This document shows positions 37,945 to 48,178 of a stretch of 64,000 bases of DNA, one piece after another. The stretch spans positions 1 through 64,000 of the forward strand of contig NZ_SNZF01000020.1 of the NCBI RefSeq assembly GCF_004363725.1, read 5' to 3'. The translations under genes and the position numbers were made by a program. The notes under the pieces were generated by a model. That model made no database searches. It was not told where the DNA came from and worked only from the letters and a program-made list of their open reading frames with translations. This DNA comes from Aquamicrobium defluvii. Lineage in GTDB: Bacteria; Pseudomonadota; Alphaproteobacteria; Rhizobiales; Rhizobiaceae. Numbering within the stretch: position 1 is the stretch's first letter; every line of letters starts with the position of its first letter.

Positions 37945-38029
37945 GCCCAGATGGCGGAATTGGTAGACGCGCACGGTTCAGGTCCGTGTGCCGCGAGGCG
38001 TGGAGGTTCGAGTCCTCTTCTGGGCACCA
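37945..38029 (+). tRNA. tRNA-Leu, anticodon CAG
   Basis: An 85-base class II tRNA with the CCA end encoded. Acceptor arms GCCCAGA and TCTGGGC pair, the D-loop reads TGGTAGACGC, the anticodon loop TTCAGGT holds CAG for the CUG codon, an extra arm follows, and the T-arm has GGTTCGAGTCC. It has its own promoter upstream and a hairpin downstream. Integrases often use the 3' end of tRNA-Leu as attachment site, and a broken integrase begins 86 bases downstream. Confidence 0.97.
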
Positions 38030-38034
38030 TTCCC

Positions 38035-38053
38035 ATCCCGATACCAACGGGAT
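38035..38053 (+). terminator. hairpin after tRNA-Leu
   Basis: A perfect six-base repeat ATCCCG and CGGGAT with a seven-base loop begins six bases after the tRNA. There is no T-run directly behind it, so it may only be a 3' processing or weak termination structure. Confidence 0.45.
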
Positions 38054-38114
38054 CAATAAGTTAAGCCTTTTCAATTCGTTGCGCTGACCCTACTGTGTGA
38101 CAGAGGCGTGTGAC

Positions 38115-39203
38115 ATGAGGCTTCGGCTTGTGGCTCCAATGGAATGAAAAGACTCCTCCAATCTCCAATTTGAACAGCACCTTCCTGCTGACTTGAGGGA
38201 ACGACTGGTCGGCATGACGCTGGAAGTTCCACGCGGCGACGGTATCATCCCTATCACCGTCACTGAAAAGACGCGGGCAATCCGGTTCTCGCTCGGTGCA
38301 TCCGGTAGGAGTGAGGCCAAACGGCGGCAGGCGGAAGCCATAGCCTACCTTGAAGGCGTCTACCGGAGCTTGCGGGCCAATGCGCCCATCGCCCTCACCC
38401 ACAAGCAATGCGTGGCGCTGGCCGGGGAGCTTTATCGCTCGTGGGCGGCAGACTTGGAGGCATCCAGCCGGATCAGCTTCCAGCAAGAGGCCGATGGCTC
38501 CATGGTACGGGATTACAGTCTGGACCTGGAGGCAGAGTCAGGCGGACTGACACTGGCGGCGGAACGGTCGGGCCTTTTGGAAGGGTCAGACCTTGAGCGG
38601 CATCTGGGGCCATTTGTCGGCAAGCTCCTTCTGCGCCGGGGAATTGTCGCCGTGGATCGGCCATCAAGGGCAATGCTGCTCCCGGAGTTCGCCAAGGCTC
38701 TGGCCGAGGGGATGGCGGCAAGGAGCCGGAAGGCCCAAGGAGACTATCGGCCCCATCCGAACTCGGAGCGTTTCCCGGAATGGTCTGCCCCGGTGGCAGC
38801 AAGCCCATCGAAGCCAAGCCCTTCCGTATCGCTCCAAGGCCTGTTTGATGATTGGTGGAGCGAGGCGGAGCGGGCAGGCAAATCTCCCAGCACCAAGGAG
38901 AGTTTCGGCAAGGCCGTCTCTACCCTTGGCAAGTTTCTCGACCACGATGACGCGGCCCGAATTACCCCTGACGACATGCTGCGCTTCAAGGAGCATCTTC
39001 CAGCGGTGGTTAATCCGCGCACCAAGAAGCGCCTTAGCCTGAAAACCATAGGGGATAACTACCTGGGAGGCCTCCATGTGGTCTTCAAATGGGCCGTGGA
39101 GAAAAAGAGGCTCATGATCAATCCTGTCGAAACCGTCAAGGTGCCAAAAGCCAAGACCACGCGGACAGCTTCAGATGAGCGGCTACGGGCTCACCACGGC
39201 TGA
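38115..39203 (+). pseudogene. broken phage-type tyrosine integrase (DUF6538 type)
   Basis: Remnant of a tyrosine recombinase located just behind tRNA-Leu. Starting at ATG 38115 the frame reads MRLRLVAPME, hits TGA at 38145-38147, then continues KDSSNLQFEQHLPADLRERL. These pieces match the usual N-terminus of DUF6538 integrases, in which the stop position holds Arg, so a C-to-T change (CGA to TGA) is likely. The core-binding SAM-like domain follows (SLQGLFDDWWSEAERAGKSPSTKESF, by position about residues 220-245). The reading ends at 39203 in RAHHG. The whole catalytic domain with its R-H-R-Y residues is missing. It is therefore broken twice. Confidence 0.85.
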
Positions 39204-39414
39204 AATCCATTATCATATGCCGGATCATCCCAGCTTGCTTCAGCTTTACGTCTGGCAGGAATACGATCTCGCGCCGGAGTTCTCCGAACTGCGCGGCTTT
39301 CTCGACTACTGGACCGAAGCCCTGGAGGATGCCCTGCACTCCGTGCGCTTCGCCCACCATCGCCCGATCCAGCCAACGGAGTGGAGGGCGGTGGACGGGA
39401 TCATTTCCATTCAT
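39175..39414 (+). pseudogene. usg: fragment of usg
   Basis: Eighty residues beginning MSGYGLTTAEIHYHMPDHPS and ending EWRAVDGIISIH, clearly the Usg family, a short conserved alphaproteobacterial protein of unknown role. The family's first residues (before the GYGLTTAEI block) are absent, being replaced at about 39165-39180 by integrase sequence. After ISIH there is no stop; the frame runs on through the antisense of iolB to 39966. It is probably a non-functional leftover. Whether a short product could be made from ATG 39175 is doubtful. Confidence 0.75.
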
Positions 39415-39447
39415 CGAATGGCTGACACCGGCGCGAGTGGCGGTGCC

Positions 39448-40248
39448 TCACGCATCACGCCGGGAGATCCAGTCGAAATCGGGATGGTTGCGGAAGCGCC
39501 ATTTGCGCAACGGCCCCGCCATCACGTTGAGATAATACATCTCGTAGCCATAGGGCGCGCCGCAGGGATGATGGCCCTTCGGCACCAGCACCACGTCGCC
39601 GTCCGCCACCGCCATGGTTTCGTCGAGCGCACCGTCCTCGGTGAACACGCGCTGGATGCCGAAACCGTTCTTCGGATTGAGACGATGATAATAGGTCTCT
39701 TCCAGATAGGTCATGTTGGGGAAGTCGTCCTCATCGTGCCGATGCGGCGGATAGGACGACCAGTGGCCGGCCGGCGTATAGACCTCGGTGACCAGCAGGC
39801 TGTCGGCGACGTCGCTGCTTTCCATGGCGATGGGATAAATGAAGCGCGTATTGCTGCCCTTGCCGCGCTCCTCGAAGCCGATATCCGTCAGGATACGCGC
39901 GGGATGGTTTCCCTTGCCCGGCGCGGTGCACACCGCCAGCGTGCAGGCGGTCTCCGCCACCACTGACCAGTGGGCGCCGTTCGGCACATAGACGCAATGC
40001 GGCTTCTTGCGCTCGAACACGTCCATGCGCTCGCCGAGCAGGCCGAAATCCTGCCCGTCCACGGCAATGCGCGCCTTGCCCTCGACCAGAACGAGGATCG
40101 CCTCCCGGTCGCCCGTCGCCTCCCCGGCCCGGTCACCGGCCTGCAACGAATAAAGTCCGAAGCCGACATAGGACCAGCCGGCCGACTGCGGAGTGATGTC
40201 ATGCACCTTGCCGCGTGCGCCGGAAGGTTTACGGAGCAGATCAGCCAT
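39448..40248 (-). CDS. iolB: 5-deoxy-glucuronate isomerase IolB
   Basis: A 266-residue cupin enzyme that converts 5-deoxy-glucuronate to 5-dehydro-2-deoxygluconate in inositol breakdown. Metal-binding motifs of the cupin are seen in WSSYPPHRHDEDDFPNM and ETYYHRLNP, with a later GHHPCGAPYGYEMYYLN. These match the IolB signature. The ATG at 40248 is preceded by a GTGAG-type site; an in-frame start four codons upstream is weaker. It overlaps the small membrane protein gene by eight bases and ends the leftward iol operon. Confidence 0.95.
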   Translation of the reverse strand: MADLLRKPSGARGKVHDITPQSAGWSYVGFGLYSLQAGDRAGEATGDREAILVLVEGKARIAVDGQDFGLLGERMDVFERKKPHCVYVPNGAHWSVVAETACTLAVCTAPGKGNHPARILTDIGFEERGKGSNTRFIYPIAMESSDVADSLLVTEVYTPAGHWSSYPPHRHDEDDFPNMTYLEETYYHRLNPKNGFGIQRVFTEDGALDETMAVADGDVVLVPKGHHPCGAPYGYEMYYLNVMAGPLRKWRFRNHPDFDWISRRDA

Positions 40249-40450
40249 TTTTCTCACCATCCCCGATCACCGGCTTGTAGGCTACCAGCAGCGCCCAGCC
40301 GCAATAGAGGCCGATGGCACCGAACACCATTGCCCATATGGTTTCACCATTCGACAACTCGAACGCCGCCCAGGCGAAGGACAACGCCACGATGGCGATG
40401 CGCCGCCACAGCGGACGATAGAACGGATGGGCTGCATCCAGTATCTTCAT
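40241..40450 (-). CDS. small membrane protein in the iol operon
   Basis: A 69-residue protein of unknown function with two hydrophobic stretches, [19 protein letters not shown] (about 17-35) and [22 protein letters not shown] (about 37-58, named by position). It is flanked by positively charged ends. It overlaps iolE by four bases and iolB by eight, so it is surely translated as part of the operon. A two-helix inner-membrane accessory to inositol uptake is a guess; no family motif supports an assignment. Confidence 0.75.
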   Translation of the reverse strand: MKILDAAHPFYRPLWRRIAIVALSFAWAAFELSNGETIWAMVFGAIGLYCGWALLVAYKPVIGDGEKNG

Positions 40451-41355
40451 GCGGTCTCGCTCTGATCCAGTCCGGTGCGCCGCGCCATATCCTTCAGCGC
40501 CCGCAGCCCCATGCTCTGATAGGTGACGGGGTCGCGTACGGCGGAATCCTGCTCCGCCTCCACAACCACCCAGCCAGAGTAGCCGGCCCGCGCCGCCACT
40601 TCCAGTACAGGTTCGAAGGCGACGGCTCCTTCAGGGTCGCCCGGTACGGTGAACACGCCGCGCCGCACGCCTTCGAGGAAGCTCAGGCTTTCCTCCCGCA
40701 CCGTGCGCATTACTTCGGGCCGCACGTTCTTGGCGTGGATATGGACCACCCGGTCCATATGGCGGGCAATGATCGCCGCCGGATCGCCTCCGCCGAAGAA
40801 AGCATGGCCGGTGTCGAACAGCAGCCGGGTCGAAGGCCCGGTCGCCGCCATGAAGGCGTCGATCTCTTCCTCGGCTTCGACCACGGTGCCCATATGGTGA
40901 TGATAGGCAAGGAGGATGCCTTGCGCCTCGCAGAACTTTGCCACCTCCTCCACCGCCGCGCCGAAGCGCCTCATGGCCTCCGCATCGAGCTTCGGGCGGT
41001 CGTTGAGCGCGACACGATCGTTGCCGTGCACGGTGTTGGAACATTCGCAGGCGATGCAGATCGGCGAACCCATGGCCTTGAGGAAGTCGAGCCATGGCTG
41101 GATGGAGCGCTTCTCCTCCTCCACCGGACGCTCCAGCAGCATCAGCGAATACCAGCCTGAGACGAAGCGCAGCCCGTGCTTCGCCAGAACGGCCTTCAAT
41201 GCATCCGGCTCCCTCGGGAACTTGTGGCCGTTCTCGATGCCGTCGAAGCCGATCTCGCCGGCCTGCCGCAGGCAGGTTTCCAGCGAGATATGGGCGCCGA
41301 TGGAATGGTCGTCGTCATTCGACCAGGCGATGGGATTGGTGCCGTAGAGGATCAT
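40447..41355 (-). CDS. iolE: myo-inosose-2 dehydratase IolE
   Basis: A 302-residue TIM-barrel sugar-phosphate isomerase-like enzyme that dehydrates 2-keto-myo-inositol to 3D-(3,5/4)-trihydroxycyclohexane-1,2-dione. The N-terminus [16 protein letters not shown] is the IolE mark and sets the start. Metal ligands fit in the family positions: Glu in CECSNTVHG, His in LAYHHHMGT, Asp in [10 protein letters not shown] and His in VHIHAKNVR. The length is normal. It lies 20 bases behind iolD. Confidence 0.95.
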   Translation of the reverse strand: MILYGTNPIAWSNDDDHSIGAHISLETCLRQAGEIGFDGIENGHKFPREPDALKAVLAKHGLRFVSGWYSLMLLERPVEEEKRSIQPWLDFLKAMGSPICIACECSNTVHGNDRVALNDRPKLDAEAMRRFGAAVEEVAKFCEAQGILLAYHHHMGTVVEAEEEIDAFMAATGPSTRLLFDTGHAFFGGGDPAAIIARHMDRVVHIHAKNVRPEVMRTVREESLSFLEGVRRGVFTVPGDPEGAVAFEPVLEVAARAGYSGWVVVEAEQDSAVRDPVTYQSMGLRALKDMARRTGLDQSETA

Positions 41356-41375
41356 GCGTGCGTTTCCAGAAGGGT

Positions 41376-43202
41376 TCAGTTCTCGTCGCGGCGGGCCAGC
41401 GCCGCCTCGTAGTCCTTGCGCGCGGCCCGCACCTGCGCTCTGCTCGACACTTCCGGCACCGCCACCTCCCACCAATGGCCGCCGGCCTCGGTGCTCGGCA
41501 TCGGATCGGTGTCGATGACAATGACATGGGTGCTGTCCGAAGCGCGGGCGCGGACCATGGCGGCCTCCAGTCCGGCGATGGAATCCGCCTTCCCGGCAGT
41601 CGCGCCCATGGAGGCGGCATGTGCCACGAAATCGATGCTGCTCGGCACCTCGTGGCGGGCGGTGTCGAGCAGATTGTTGAAGCTCTCGCCGCCAGTCGCC
41701 CTTTGCAGCCTGTTGATGCAGGCGAAGCCGCGATTGTCGAGCACCACGACGATGAGCTTGCGGCCCAGCATCACCGAGGTCGCCAGTTCGGAGTTCATCA
41801 TCATGTAGGAGCCGTCACCGACCATGACGACGACCTCGCGGTCGGGATGCGCCATCTTCACGCCGAGCCCTCCGGCGATCTCGTAGCCCATGGTGGAGAA
41901 GCCGTATTCGAGATGGTAGCCGTTCGGCCGCGCCGCCTTCCACAGCTTGTGCAGCTCGCCCGGCAGTCCGCCGGCAGCGCAGACGACGACGGCATCGTCA
42001 TCGAGCGAGCGCTGCACGGCACCGATCACCTGCGCATCCGAAGGCAACGCATTGCCTTCAGGCGCGGCTGTCGCCGTTGCAACCGCATCGAGCCAGCTTT
42101 CGCGCAGGCCGGCATCGGGCGCGGGTGCGCGGTGGCCGGCCAGCAGACGAGCGAGTTCCAAGATCGTCTCCCGCGCATCGCCCACCAGCGCCGTCGCGCC
42201 ATGCTTGGCGGCGTCACAGGGCTCGACATTGACCGACAGGATGCGCCGCTCCGGATTGCGGAACAGCGCCCAGGAGCCGGTGGTGAAATCCTGAAAGCGG
42301 GTGCCGATGCCGATCACCAGATCGGCACCCTCGGCAATCGCATTGGCCGCCGACGAGCCGGTGACGCCGATGGAGCCGAAGTTCAGCTTGTTATCCCACG
42401 GCAGGGCCGATTTGCCGGCCTGCGTTTCGGCAACGGGAATGGAATGCGCCTCGGCAAACGCCTTGAGCGCTTCGCAGGCCCCGGAATAGTGGACGCCGCC
42501 GCCGGCGACGATCAGCGGCTTGCGCGCCGCCCGCACAAGCGCTGCCGCCCGTTCGAGTTCATCAGGATCGGGGCGCGGCCTGCGCCTGCGCCAGATGCGT
42601 TCCTCGAAGAAGGACAAGGGGCAATCGAATGCCTCGGCCTGCACGTCCTGACAGAAGGAGAGCGTCACCGGCCCGCAGCGGGCGGGATCGGTAAGCGTGG
42701 CCATGGCGCGCGGCAGGGCGGTGAGCAGATGGCGCGGGCTCATGATGCGGTCGAAATAGCGGCTGACCGGCCGGAAGCAGTCATTGGCCGAGACGGTGCC
42801 ATCGTCGAAATCCTCGACCTGCTGCAACACCGGATCGGGCGCGCGGCTGGCGAACACATCGCCGGGGATGAGCAGTACCGGCAGCCGGTTGACATGGGCC
42901 AACGCGGCCGCCGTCACCATGTTGAGCGCGCCGGGGCCGATGGAGGTCGTCACCGCCATGGCCTGCCTGCGGTTCTTCGCCTTGGCGAAGGCGATGGCCG
43001 CATGGGCCATGCCCTGTTCGTTGTGGCCGCGCCAGGTCGGGAAAACCTCGCGCGCCTCATAAAGCGCCTCGCCGATGCCGGCCACATTGCCGTGGCCGAA
43101 GATCGCCCAGCAGCCCGGAATGAGGGGCTCGCCTTCCTCGTTCTTCTGTGCAGCGAGGTAGCGCACCATCGCCTGCGCCGCCGTGAGCCTGACCGTCTTC
43201 AT
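41376..43202 (-). CDS. iolD: trihydroxycyclohexane-1,2-dione hydrolase IolD
   Basis: A 608-residue thiamine-diphosphate enzyme that opens the ring of the dione to 5-deoxy-glucuronate. The ThDP fold shows the catalytic Glu region [12 protein letters not shown] near the N-terminus and the metal/ThDP motif [15 protein letters not shown] near residue 465. The start [17 protein letters not shown] overlaps iolC by four bases. The length is usual for the family. All main motifs look intact. Confidence 0.95.
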   Translation of the reverse strand: MKTVRLTAAQAMVRYLAAQKNEEGEPLIPGCWAIFGHGNVAGIGEALYEAREVFPTWRGHNEQGMAHAAIAFAKAKNRRQAMAVTTSIGPGALNMVTAAALAHVNRLPVLLIPGDVFASRAPDPVLQQVEDFDDGTVSANDCFRPVSRYFDRIMSPRHLLTALPRAMATLTDPARCGPVTLSFCQDVQAEAFDCPLSFFEERIWRRRRPRPDPDELERAAALVRAARKPLIVAGGGVHYSGACEALKAFAEAHSIPVAETQAGKSALPWDNKLNFGSIGVTGSSAANAIAEGADLVIGIGTRFQDFTTGSWALFRNPERRILSVNVEPCDAAKHGATALVGDARETILELARLLAGHRAPAPDAGLRESWLDAVATATAAPEGNALPSDAQVIGAVQRSLDDDAVVVCAAGGLPGELHKLWKAARPNGYHLEYGFSTMGYEIAGGLGVKMAHPDREVVVMVGDGSYMMMNSELATSVMLGRKLIVVVLDNRGFACINRLQRATGGESFNNLLDTARHEVPSSIDFVAHAASMGATAGKADSIAGLEAAMVRARASDSTHVIVIDTDPMPSTEAGGHWWEVAVPEVSSRAQVRAARKDYEAALARRDEN

Positions 43203-45121
43203 GGCTTGCCTCTTGTCTGCCCTTCGCGTCTTGCATCGTCCCATGCCGCACACAGTTCGGCATAGGTGCCCGTCATCTCTTCCACCGCTTCCGCGTCGCC
43301 GATTTCGCCGGACAGCCACTTGCGCGCCGGGGCGGCGAAGATGGAACGGCCGACCGCGAAGCCCTTGACCAGATCAAAGCGCGCGGCCTGCGCAAAGCTC
43401 GCCCGCAGATCCGCGATCTCCGCCTCCAGCCCGAGCACGACGATGCCGCGCGTGCAGGGATCGTTGCACTCGATGGCGTCGCAGGCCAGCGCCCAGGCTT
43501 GCGGCGAGGTCATCGGCTCCAGCTTCCACCAGTCGGGGAAAACGCCGATGTCGTAGAAGCGCTGGACGACGCGCGCCGTGGTATCGTCCACCATCGGCGC
43601 GACCCTGGAGGGGATGATCTCCAGCAGGAACTCCAGCCCGTTGGCGCGCGCGGCATCGGCAAGTCGCGTCACCGTCTCCTCCTGCGCCTGCTTCGTCGCC
43701 TCGTCGTCGTCGGGGTGATAGAAGCACAGTACCTTCACCACATGTTCCGCCGGCCATTCGGCAAGGGCGGACCCGAGGTCCGGTCCAATCTCAAGTTCCA
43801 GCGGGCGCGAGCCCGGAGCCTCGACCGGGCGGCCGATCCACAGCCCCTGCCCGGCGGCGCGATGGAGCGCCTCCTGCCCTAGCCGTCCGTCGCACAATAT
43901 GCCATAGCCGCCGCGCCCGCCCGCAACCTTGAGTGCCGCATCGAGGCAGAGTTGCTTGAAGATGCCAATGCGCTCATGTTCGACCCCCAGTTCGTCGGCC
44001 ATGTCCTCCATCTGGCGTCGGTGATCGAAGGCGAAGACGCGCATCACCGGCCATTCGCCCTTGCGGTTGGTGGACCAGTGAATCTGCTCCAGTTCGCGGT
44101 CGTGGCGCAAGGCGGGATTTCGCACGCCGCGTTCGAGCAGGAAATTCAGTTCCTGCCAGCTCGGATAGGCCGGGGCACAGCCGTGGCGCGACACGGCAAG
44201 CGCCCCGCAGGCATTGGCGTATTTCAGCGCCACCGGCCAATCCTCGCCATCGAGCCAGCCCTTGAGCAGGCCGGACATGAAGCCGTCGCCCGCGCCAAGC
44301 ACGTTGAACACCTCGATCGGGAAGCCGGGACCGGAGAGACCTTCATCGAGCGTTTCGGGTATGGTGCCCGTGAAAGCGGCTGCCCCCATCGGGCCGCGCT
44401 TGCACACCAGCACCGCATCGGTGATTTCGCGCACCTTGCGCAGGGCGGATATCGTGTCGGTGCTGCCGCCGGCAATGTGGAATTCCTCCTCGGTGCCGAC
44501 GATCAGGTCGAACAGGGCCAGCGTCGATTGCAGCCTGGCGGTCACCTTATCCGATGCGATGAAGCGGTTCTCACCGTCACCATGGCCGGAAAGCCCCCAC
44601 AGGTTCGGACGATAGTCGATGTCGAGAGCTGTCCGCGCGCCGCTTTCGCGGGCAAGGCGCAGGGCCTTCAGCACCGCCGCCTCGGTGCGCGGATGAGACA
44701 GATGCGTTCCCGTCGCCACCACGCAGCGTGTCTCGGCGATGAAGCCCGGATCGATATCGTCTTGCGACAGCGCCATGTCGGCACAGTTCTCGCGATAGAA
44801 GATCAGCGGGAACTGGTGCCGGTCACGGATGCCCAGAAGCACCAAAGCCGTCAGGCGCTCCGGGTCGGTCGCCACGCCGCGCACGTCCACGCCCTCGGCG
44901 GCAAGCTGTTCGCGGATGAAGCGGCCCATATGCTCGTCGCCCACCCGGGTGATCAGGGCGGAGCGCAGGCCGAGCCTCGCGGTGCCGACCGCCATGTTGG
45001 CGGGCGAGCCGCCGACATATTTGTTGAAGGAGCGCATGTCCTCCAGCCGTCCGCCGACCTGCGCGCCGTAGAGATCGACCGAGGACCGGCCGATGGTGAT
45101 GACATCGAGCTTTTTCGTCAT
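43199..45121 (-). CDS. iolC: bifunctional 5-dehydro-2-deoxygluconokinase/aldolase (IolC-IolJ)
   Basis: A 640-residue two-domain protein. The N-terminal PfkB kinase (about 1-330) phosphorylates 5-dehydro-2-deoxygluconate; it starts [19 protein letters not shown] and carries [11 protein letters not shown] and the anion-hole motif [13 protein letters not shown]. The C-terminal DUF2090 domain (about 340-640), with [18 protein letters not shown], is the matching aldolase (IolJ function). It yields dihydroxyacetone phosphate and malonate semialdehyde. Fusions like this are common in alphaproteobacteria. The ATG overlaps the ATPase gene by four bases. Confidence 0.93.
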   Translation of the reverse strand: MTKKLDVITIGRSSVDLYGAQVGGRLEDMRSFNKYVGGSPANMAVGTARLGLRSALITRVGDEHMGRFIREQLAAEGVDVRGVATDPERLTALVLLGIRDRHQFPLIFYRENCADMALSQDDIDPGFIAETRCVVATGTHLSHPRTEAAVLKALRLARESGARTALDIDYRPNLWGLSGHGDGENRFIASDKVTARLQSTLALFDLIVGTEEEFHIAGGSTDTISALRKVREITDAVLVCKRGPMGAAAFTGTIPETLDEGLSGPGFPIEVFNVLGAGDGFMSGLLKGWLDGEDWPVALKYANACGALAVSRHGCAPAYPSWQELNFLLERGVRNPALRHDRELEQIHWSTNRKGEWPVMRVFAFDHRRQMEDMADELGVEHERIGIFKQLCLDAALKVAGGRGGYGILCDGRLGQEALHRAAGQGLWIGRPVEAPGSRPLELEIGPDLGSALAEWPAEHVVKVLCFYHPDDDEATKQAQEETVTRLADAARANGLEFLLEIIPSRVAPMVDDTTARVVQRFYDIGVFPDWWKLEPMTSPQAWALACDAIECNDPCTRGIVVLGLEAEIADLRASFAQAARFDLVKGFAVGRSIFAAPARKWLSGEIGDAEAVEEMTGTYAELCAAWDDARREGQTRGKP

Positions 45122-45897
45122 ACCGTGCCGCCCAGCGAGCCCTCCAGTTCGGCCAGTTCCTGGCCGCCGGCCATCATGTCCTGAAGCTCTTCCGGCTTCA
45201 CCTCGCCGCGCAGCGCCGTGCCCAGCGTGCGCCCGCGATTGAGCACCGTGAAACGGTCGCCCACCGCCAGCGCGTGGCGCACATTGTGGGTGATGAAGAC
45301 GACGCCGATGCCCTTGGCCCGAACCCTGGCGATGGTCGACAGCACATTGGCCGTCTGGCGCACGCCGAGCGCCGAGGTCGGCTCGTCGAGGATCAGCACC
45401 TTGGCGCCGAAATAGACGGCACGCGCGATGGCCACGGTCTGGCGCTCGCCGCCCGACAGCGTGCCCACCGCCTGGTCCGGCTCGCGCAGGTTGATGCCCA
45501 TCTTGCGCATCTCTTCCATGGTGACGGCGTTCGCTTTCTGGAAGTCGAAGAAGCGCAGCGGCCCGATTTTCCGGATCGGCTCGCGGCCCATCCAGAAATT
45601 GCGTGTCACCGACATCAGCGGGATCATGGCGAGATCCTGATAGACAGTGGCGATGCCCGCCTGCATGGCATCGCGCGGGCTGGCGAAGGCGACCTCCCTG
45701 CCCTCGACGAGGATGCGCCCGCGCGTCGGCTTGTGGACGCCCGACATGGTCTTGATGAAGGTGGATTTGCCGGCGCCATTGTCGCCCAGCAGGCAATGGC
45801 ATTCGCCGGGCAGCACCGAGATCGACACGCCGTTCAGTGCGATCACCGGTCCGAAGTGCTTCTCGATATCGACGAGTTCGATGAGCGGATTTGTCAT
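45118..45897 (-). CDS. inositol/sugar ABC transporter ATPase
   Basis: A 259-residue ABC ATPase of the CUT2 family. Walker A is in [12 protein letters not shown], the signature is LSGGERQTV, and Walker B is [11 protein letters not shown]. It is a single half-length domain, whereas RbsA/XylG-type CUT2 ATPases are usually tandem. It probably works as a homodimer with the permease directly upstream. The gene overlaps iolC by four bases and sits between the permease and iolC. The linkage makes myo-inositol the probable substrate. Confidence 0.9.
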   Translation of the reverse strand: MTNPLIELVDIEKHFGPVIALNGVSISVLPGECHCLLGDNGAGKSTFIKTMSGVHKPTRGRILVEGREVAFASPRDAMQAGIATVYQDLAMIPLMSVTRNFWMGREPIRKIGPLRFFDFQKANAVTMEEMRKMGINLREPDQAVGTLSGGERQTVAIARAVYFGAKVLILDEPTSALGVRQTANVLSTIARVRAKGIGVVFITHNVRHALAVGDRFTVLNRGRTLGTALRGEVKPEELQDMMAGGQELAELEGSLGGTV

Positions 45898-45898
45898 C

Positions 45899-47050
45899 TC
45901 AGCGCTCCCCCGTGATCATGCGGCGGATATAGGTGTTGAGGATGACGGCCATCAAAAGGATGGCGCCGAGGAAGACGCGGAACAGCGAGCTTTCCACCCC
46001 GGCGAAGAACAGCCCTTGCTGGACGACGCCGAAGATCAGCGCGCCAAGGGCGGCCCCGATCACCGAGCCGTAGCCGCCGGTGAGCAGCGCACCGCCGATC
46101 ACCACCGAGATGATCGCCTCGAACTCCTTGAGCAGGCCGCGATCGGCCGCGGCCGAGCCGAACTCCATCACCTGGCAGGTGGCGAAGACGGTGGCGCAGA
46201 AGGCGGAGAACATGAACATCAGGATCTTCACCCGGTCGACCGGAACGCCGACATAGCGGGCCGCCTGCGCATCGCCCCCGGAAGCGAAGATCCAGTTGCC
46301 GAACCGGGTGCGGGTGAGCAGGATGTGGCCGAAGGCAACCAGCACAAGCGCCCAGACGATGAGGATCGGGATACCGTCCACCACAGGCTGCCCGGCGCGC
46401 GGCCCGGCCACGAATTTGCCGATCAGGCCGATGTCGGCCAGCCACACGAACAGCCAGCCCAGTACCTTGCCGCCGAACAGCCAGGCCAGCGGATCGCCCG
46501 CCGCGACTTCTCGCACGCCGCCGATGATGGTCTGGCGCGTGGTGGAGATGGAAATGAAGATGGTGAGCCCGCGCAATATGTAGAGGAAGGCAAGCGTGAC
46601 GATGAAGGATGGCAGGCCGGTCCGGATGACAAGGTAGCCGTTCAGCGCGCCGATCGCGAGCGCGATGGCGAAAGCGACGAGGATCGCGAACCAGACCGGA
46701 TATTGCCACGTCACCGACAACAGCGCGATGATGATGCCCGAAAAACCGATCATCGAGCCGACCGACAGATCGAATTCGCCGGCAATCATCAAAAGGCAGG
46801 CGCCGACCGCGATGACGGCGAACTGCGCCGCCACCACGCCCCAGTTCATCACGCCTTCAGGCGCGAACATGCCGCTGTTGCGGGCAATGGCGAAGAAGAA
46901 GACGAAGACGAGGATCGTGCCGCATATGGCCCCCAGTTCGGGCCGGATCAGTGCCCTGCGCAGCGGAGAGATCGGCCTGACGCGCTCGTCTGCGACGATC
47001 CCGGTCCCACCAGTGGCACTGGGTTTGTTTCGAGGGGCTTGTTCGGTCAT
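45899..47050 (-). CDS. inositol/sugar ABC transporter permease
   Basis: A 383-residue CUT2 permease (RbsC-like) with about ten hydrophobic segments. The conserved motif [20 protein letters not shown] occurs near the C-terminus, and [16 protein letters not shown] is the typical early family pattern. One base separates its stop from the ATPase start. The N-terminus is short and charged. It should form the inner-membrane channel for the binding protein encoded 120 bases upstream. Confidence 0.92.
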   Translation of the reverse strand: MTEQAPRNKPSATGGTGIVADERVRPISPLRRALIRPELGAICGTILVFVFFFAIARNSGMFAPEGVMNWGVVAAQFAVIAVGACLLMIAGEFDLSVGSMIGFSGIIIALLSVTWQYPVWFAILVAFAIALAIGALNGYLVIRTGLPSFIVTLAFLYILRGLTIFISISTTRQTIIGGVREVAAGDPLAWLFGGKVLGWLFVWLADIGLIGKFVAGPRAGQPVVDGIPILIVWALVLVAFGHILLTRTRFGNWIFASGGDAQAARYVGVPVDRVKILMFMFSAFCATVFATCQVMEFGSAAADRGLLKEFEAIISVVIGGALLTGGYGSVIGAALGALIFGVVQQGLFFAGVESSLFRVFLGAILLMAVILNTYIRRMITGER

Positions 47051-47170
47051 GCCGACCTCCGGAAATGGCCGCGCGAACCCGACGCCGGACAGGGCGCAGG
47101 CCGGGCTGCTTCAGAACAGGGATTGAGCATGCGGGCGCCGGGACCTTGCCGCAGGCGCCCGCATCACAGG

Positions 47171-48115
47171 TCAGCGATATTCGCCGGCCAGTTTCTCGAC
47201 GAGTTCAATATTGTCCTTGGTGATGAAGCCCGGACCTGAATTGATCGAATTGCCCGGAACGACGCCGTAACGGGCGAGATTGGTCAGGATCACCACCGGC
47301 AGATAGCCTTGCAGGAACGGCTGCTGATCGATGGCGAAATTGATGGTGCCGTCCTTGATGGCAGCCGAAATCTCGCTCGACAGATCGAAGGTGGCAAAGT
47401 GGATGGTGCCCGCCTTGCCGCTTTCCTGCAACGCGGCAATCGTGGGATGGGCCGAATTGGGGCCCAGCGTCAGGATGCCGTTGGTGTCGGGATTGCTCTG
47501 GAGATAGGCCAGCACCTTGGACTTGACCTCGGCCGGATCGAGGCCGGAATCGATCATCTGCGAGCCGAGTTCCACGCCAAGCGCCTCGGCATAGCCCTGG
47601 CAGCGCTCCACCGAGGCCGGATTGGTGATGTAGTGGTTGACGCAGACGAATTTGGTGACGCCCGCAGCCTTGGCCTTTTCGCCTGCACCGTGACCAGCGG
47701 CTTTCTCCGGCTGGCCGACATGCAGGAGAGCGCCGATCTGCTTCGACTGCTCTTCGGTGCCGGAATTGATGGTGATGACCGGAATGCCCTTGGCCACCGC
47801 ATTGGAGAGCGGGCCGGACAGCACGTCATAATCGGCGATGGTCGAAATGATGCCGTTCGGATTGGAAGCCGCCGCCTGCTCGATGATGCGGCCCATGTCG
47901 GCCAGATCGCCGGTTGGCGGATTGCGGTATTCGACCGTCACATCCATCTGCTTGCCGGCAAGCGTGATGGCGTTCTTGATGGTATTCCACCAGCTGTCGC
48001 TGTCCGGCGCATGACTGACCAGAACGAAGCGCTCACCCTCGGCATGAGCCGGCGTGGAAAGACCCGCAAAAACAGCGGAAACCGCCGCCGCGAGTGCAAG
48101 AAACGTCCTTCTCAT
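47171..48115 (-). CDS. inositol/sugar-binding periplasmic protein
   Basis: A 314-residue type-I periplasmic binding protein with a signal peptide (about residues 1-25, ending PAHA). The mature start RFVLVSHAPDSDSWWNTIKN is the usual first lobe of ribose/inositol receptors (IbpA-like), with PVITINSGTEEQSKQIG and DFSSEISAAIKDG-type stretches (text FDLSSEISAAIKDG). Being first in the operon and with iolR next to it, it most likely binds myo-inositol. An intergenic region with an almost perfect palindrome lies before it. Confidence 0.88.
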   Translation of the reverse strand: MRRTFLALAAAVSAVFAGLSTPAHAEGERFVLVSHAPDSDSWWNTIKNAITLAGKQMDVTVEYRNPPTGDLADMGRIIEQAAASNPNGIISTIADYDVLSGPLSNAVAKGIPVITINSGTEEQSKQIGALLHVGQPEKAAGHGAGEKAKAAGVTKFVCVNHYITNPASVERCQGYAEALGVELGSQMIDSGLDPAEVKSKVLAYLQSNPDTNGILTLGPNSAHPTIAALQESGKAGTIHFATFDLSSEISAAIKDGTINFAIDQQPFLQGYLPVVILTNLARYGVVPGNSINSGPGFITKDNIELVEKLAGEYR

Positions 48116-48178
48116 TGAAACCTCCCCGTTTCGTCCGCATGCCGGCGTCCTCCTCCGGAAACCGTCACATGCACAGCA

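Noticed and set aside
37945..39420. Direct repeat of the tRNA-Leu 3' end as a right attachment site
   Set aside because: I looked for a second copy of the T-arm/acceptor sequence in the following region and found none; it was probably lost with the deletion.
39415..39966. C-terminal extension of the usg reading frame
   Set aside because: It is the reverse complement of iolB and has no Usg homology, so the feature was cut at 39414.
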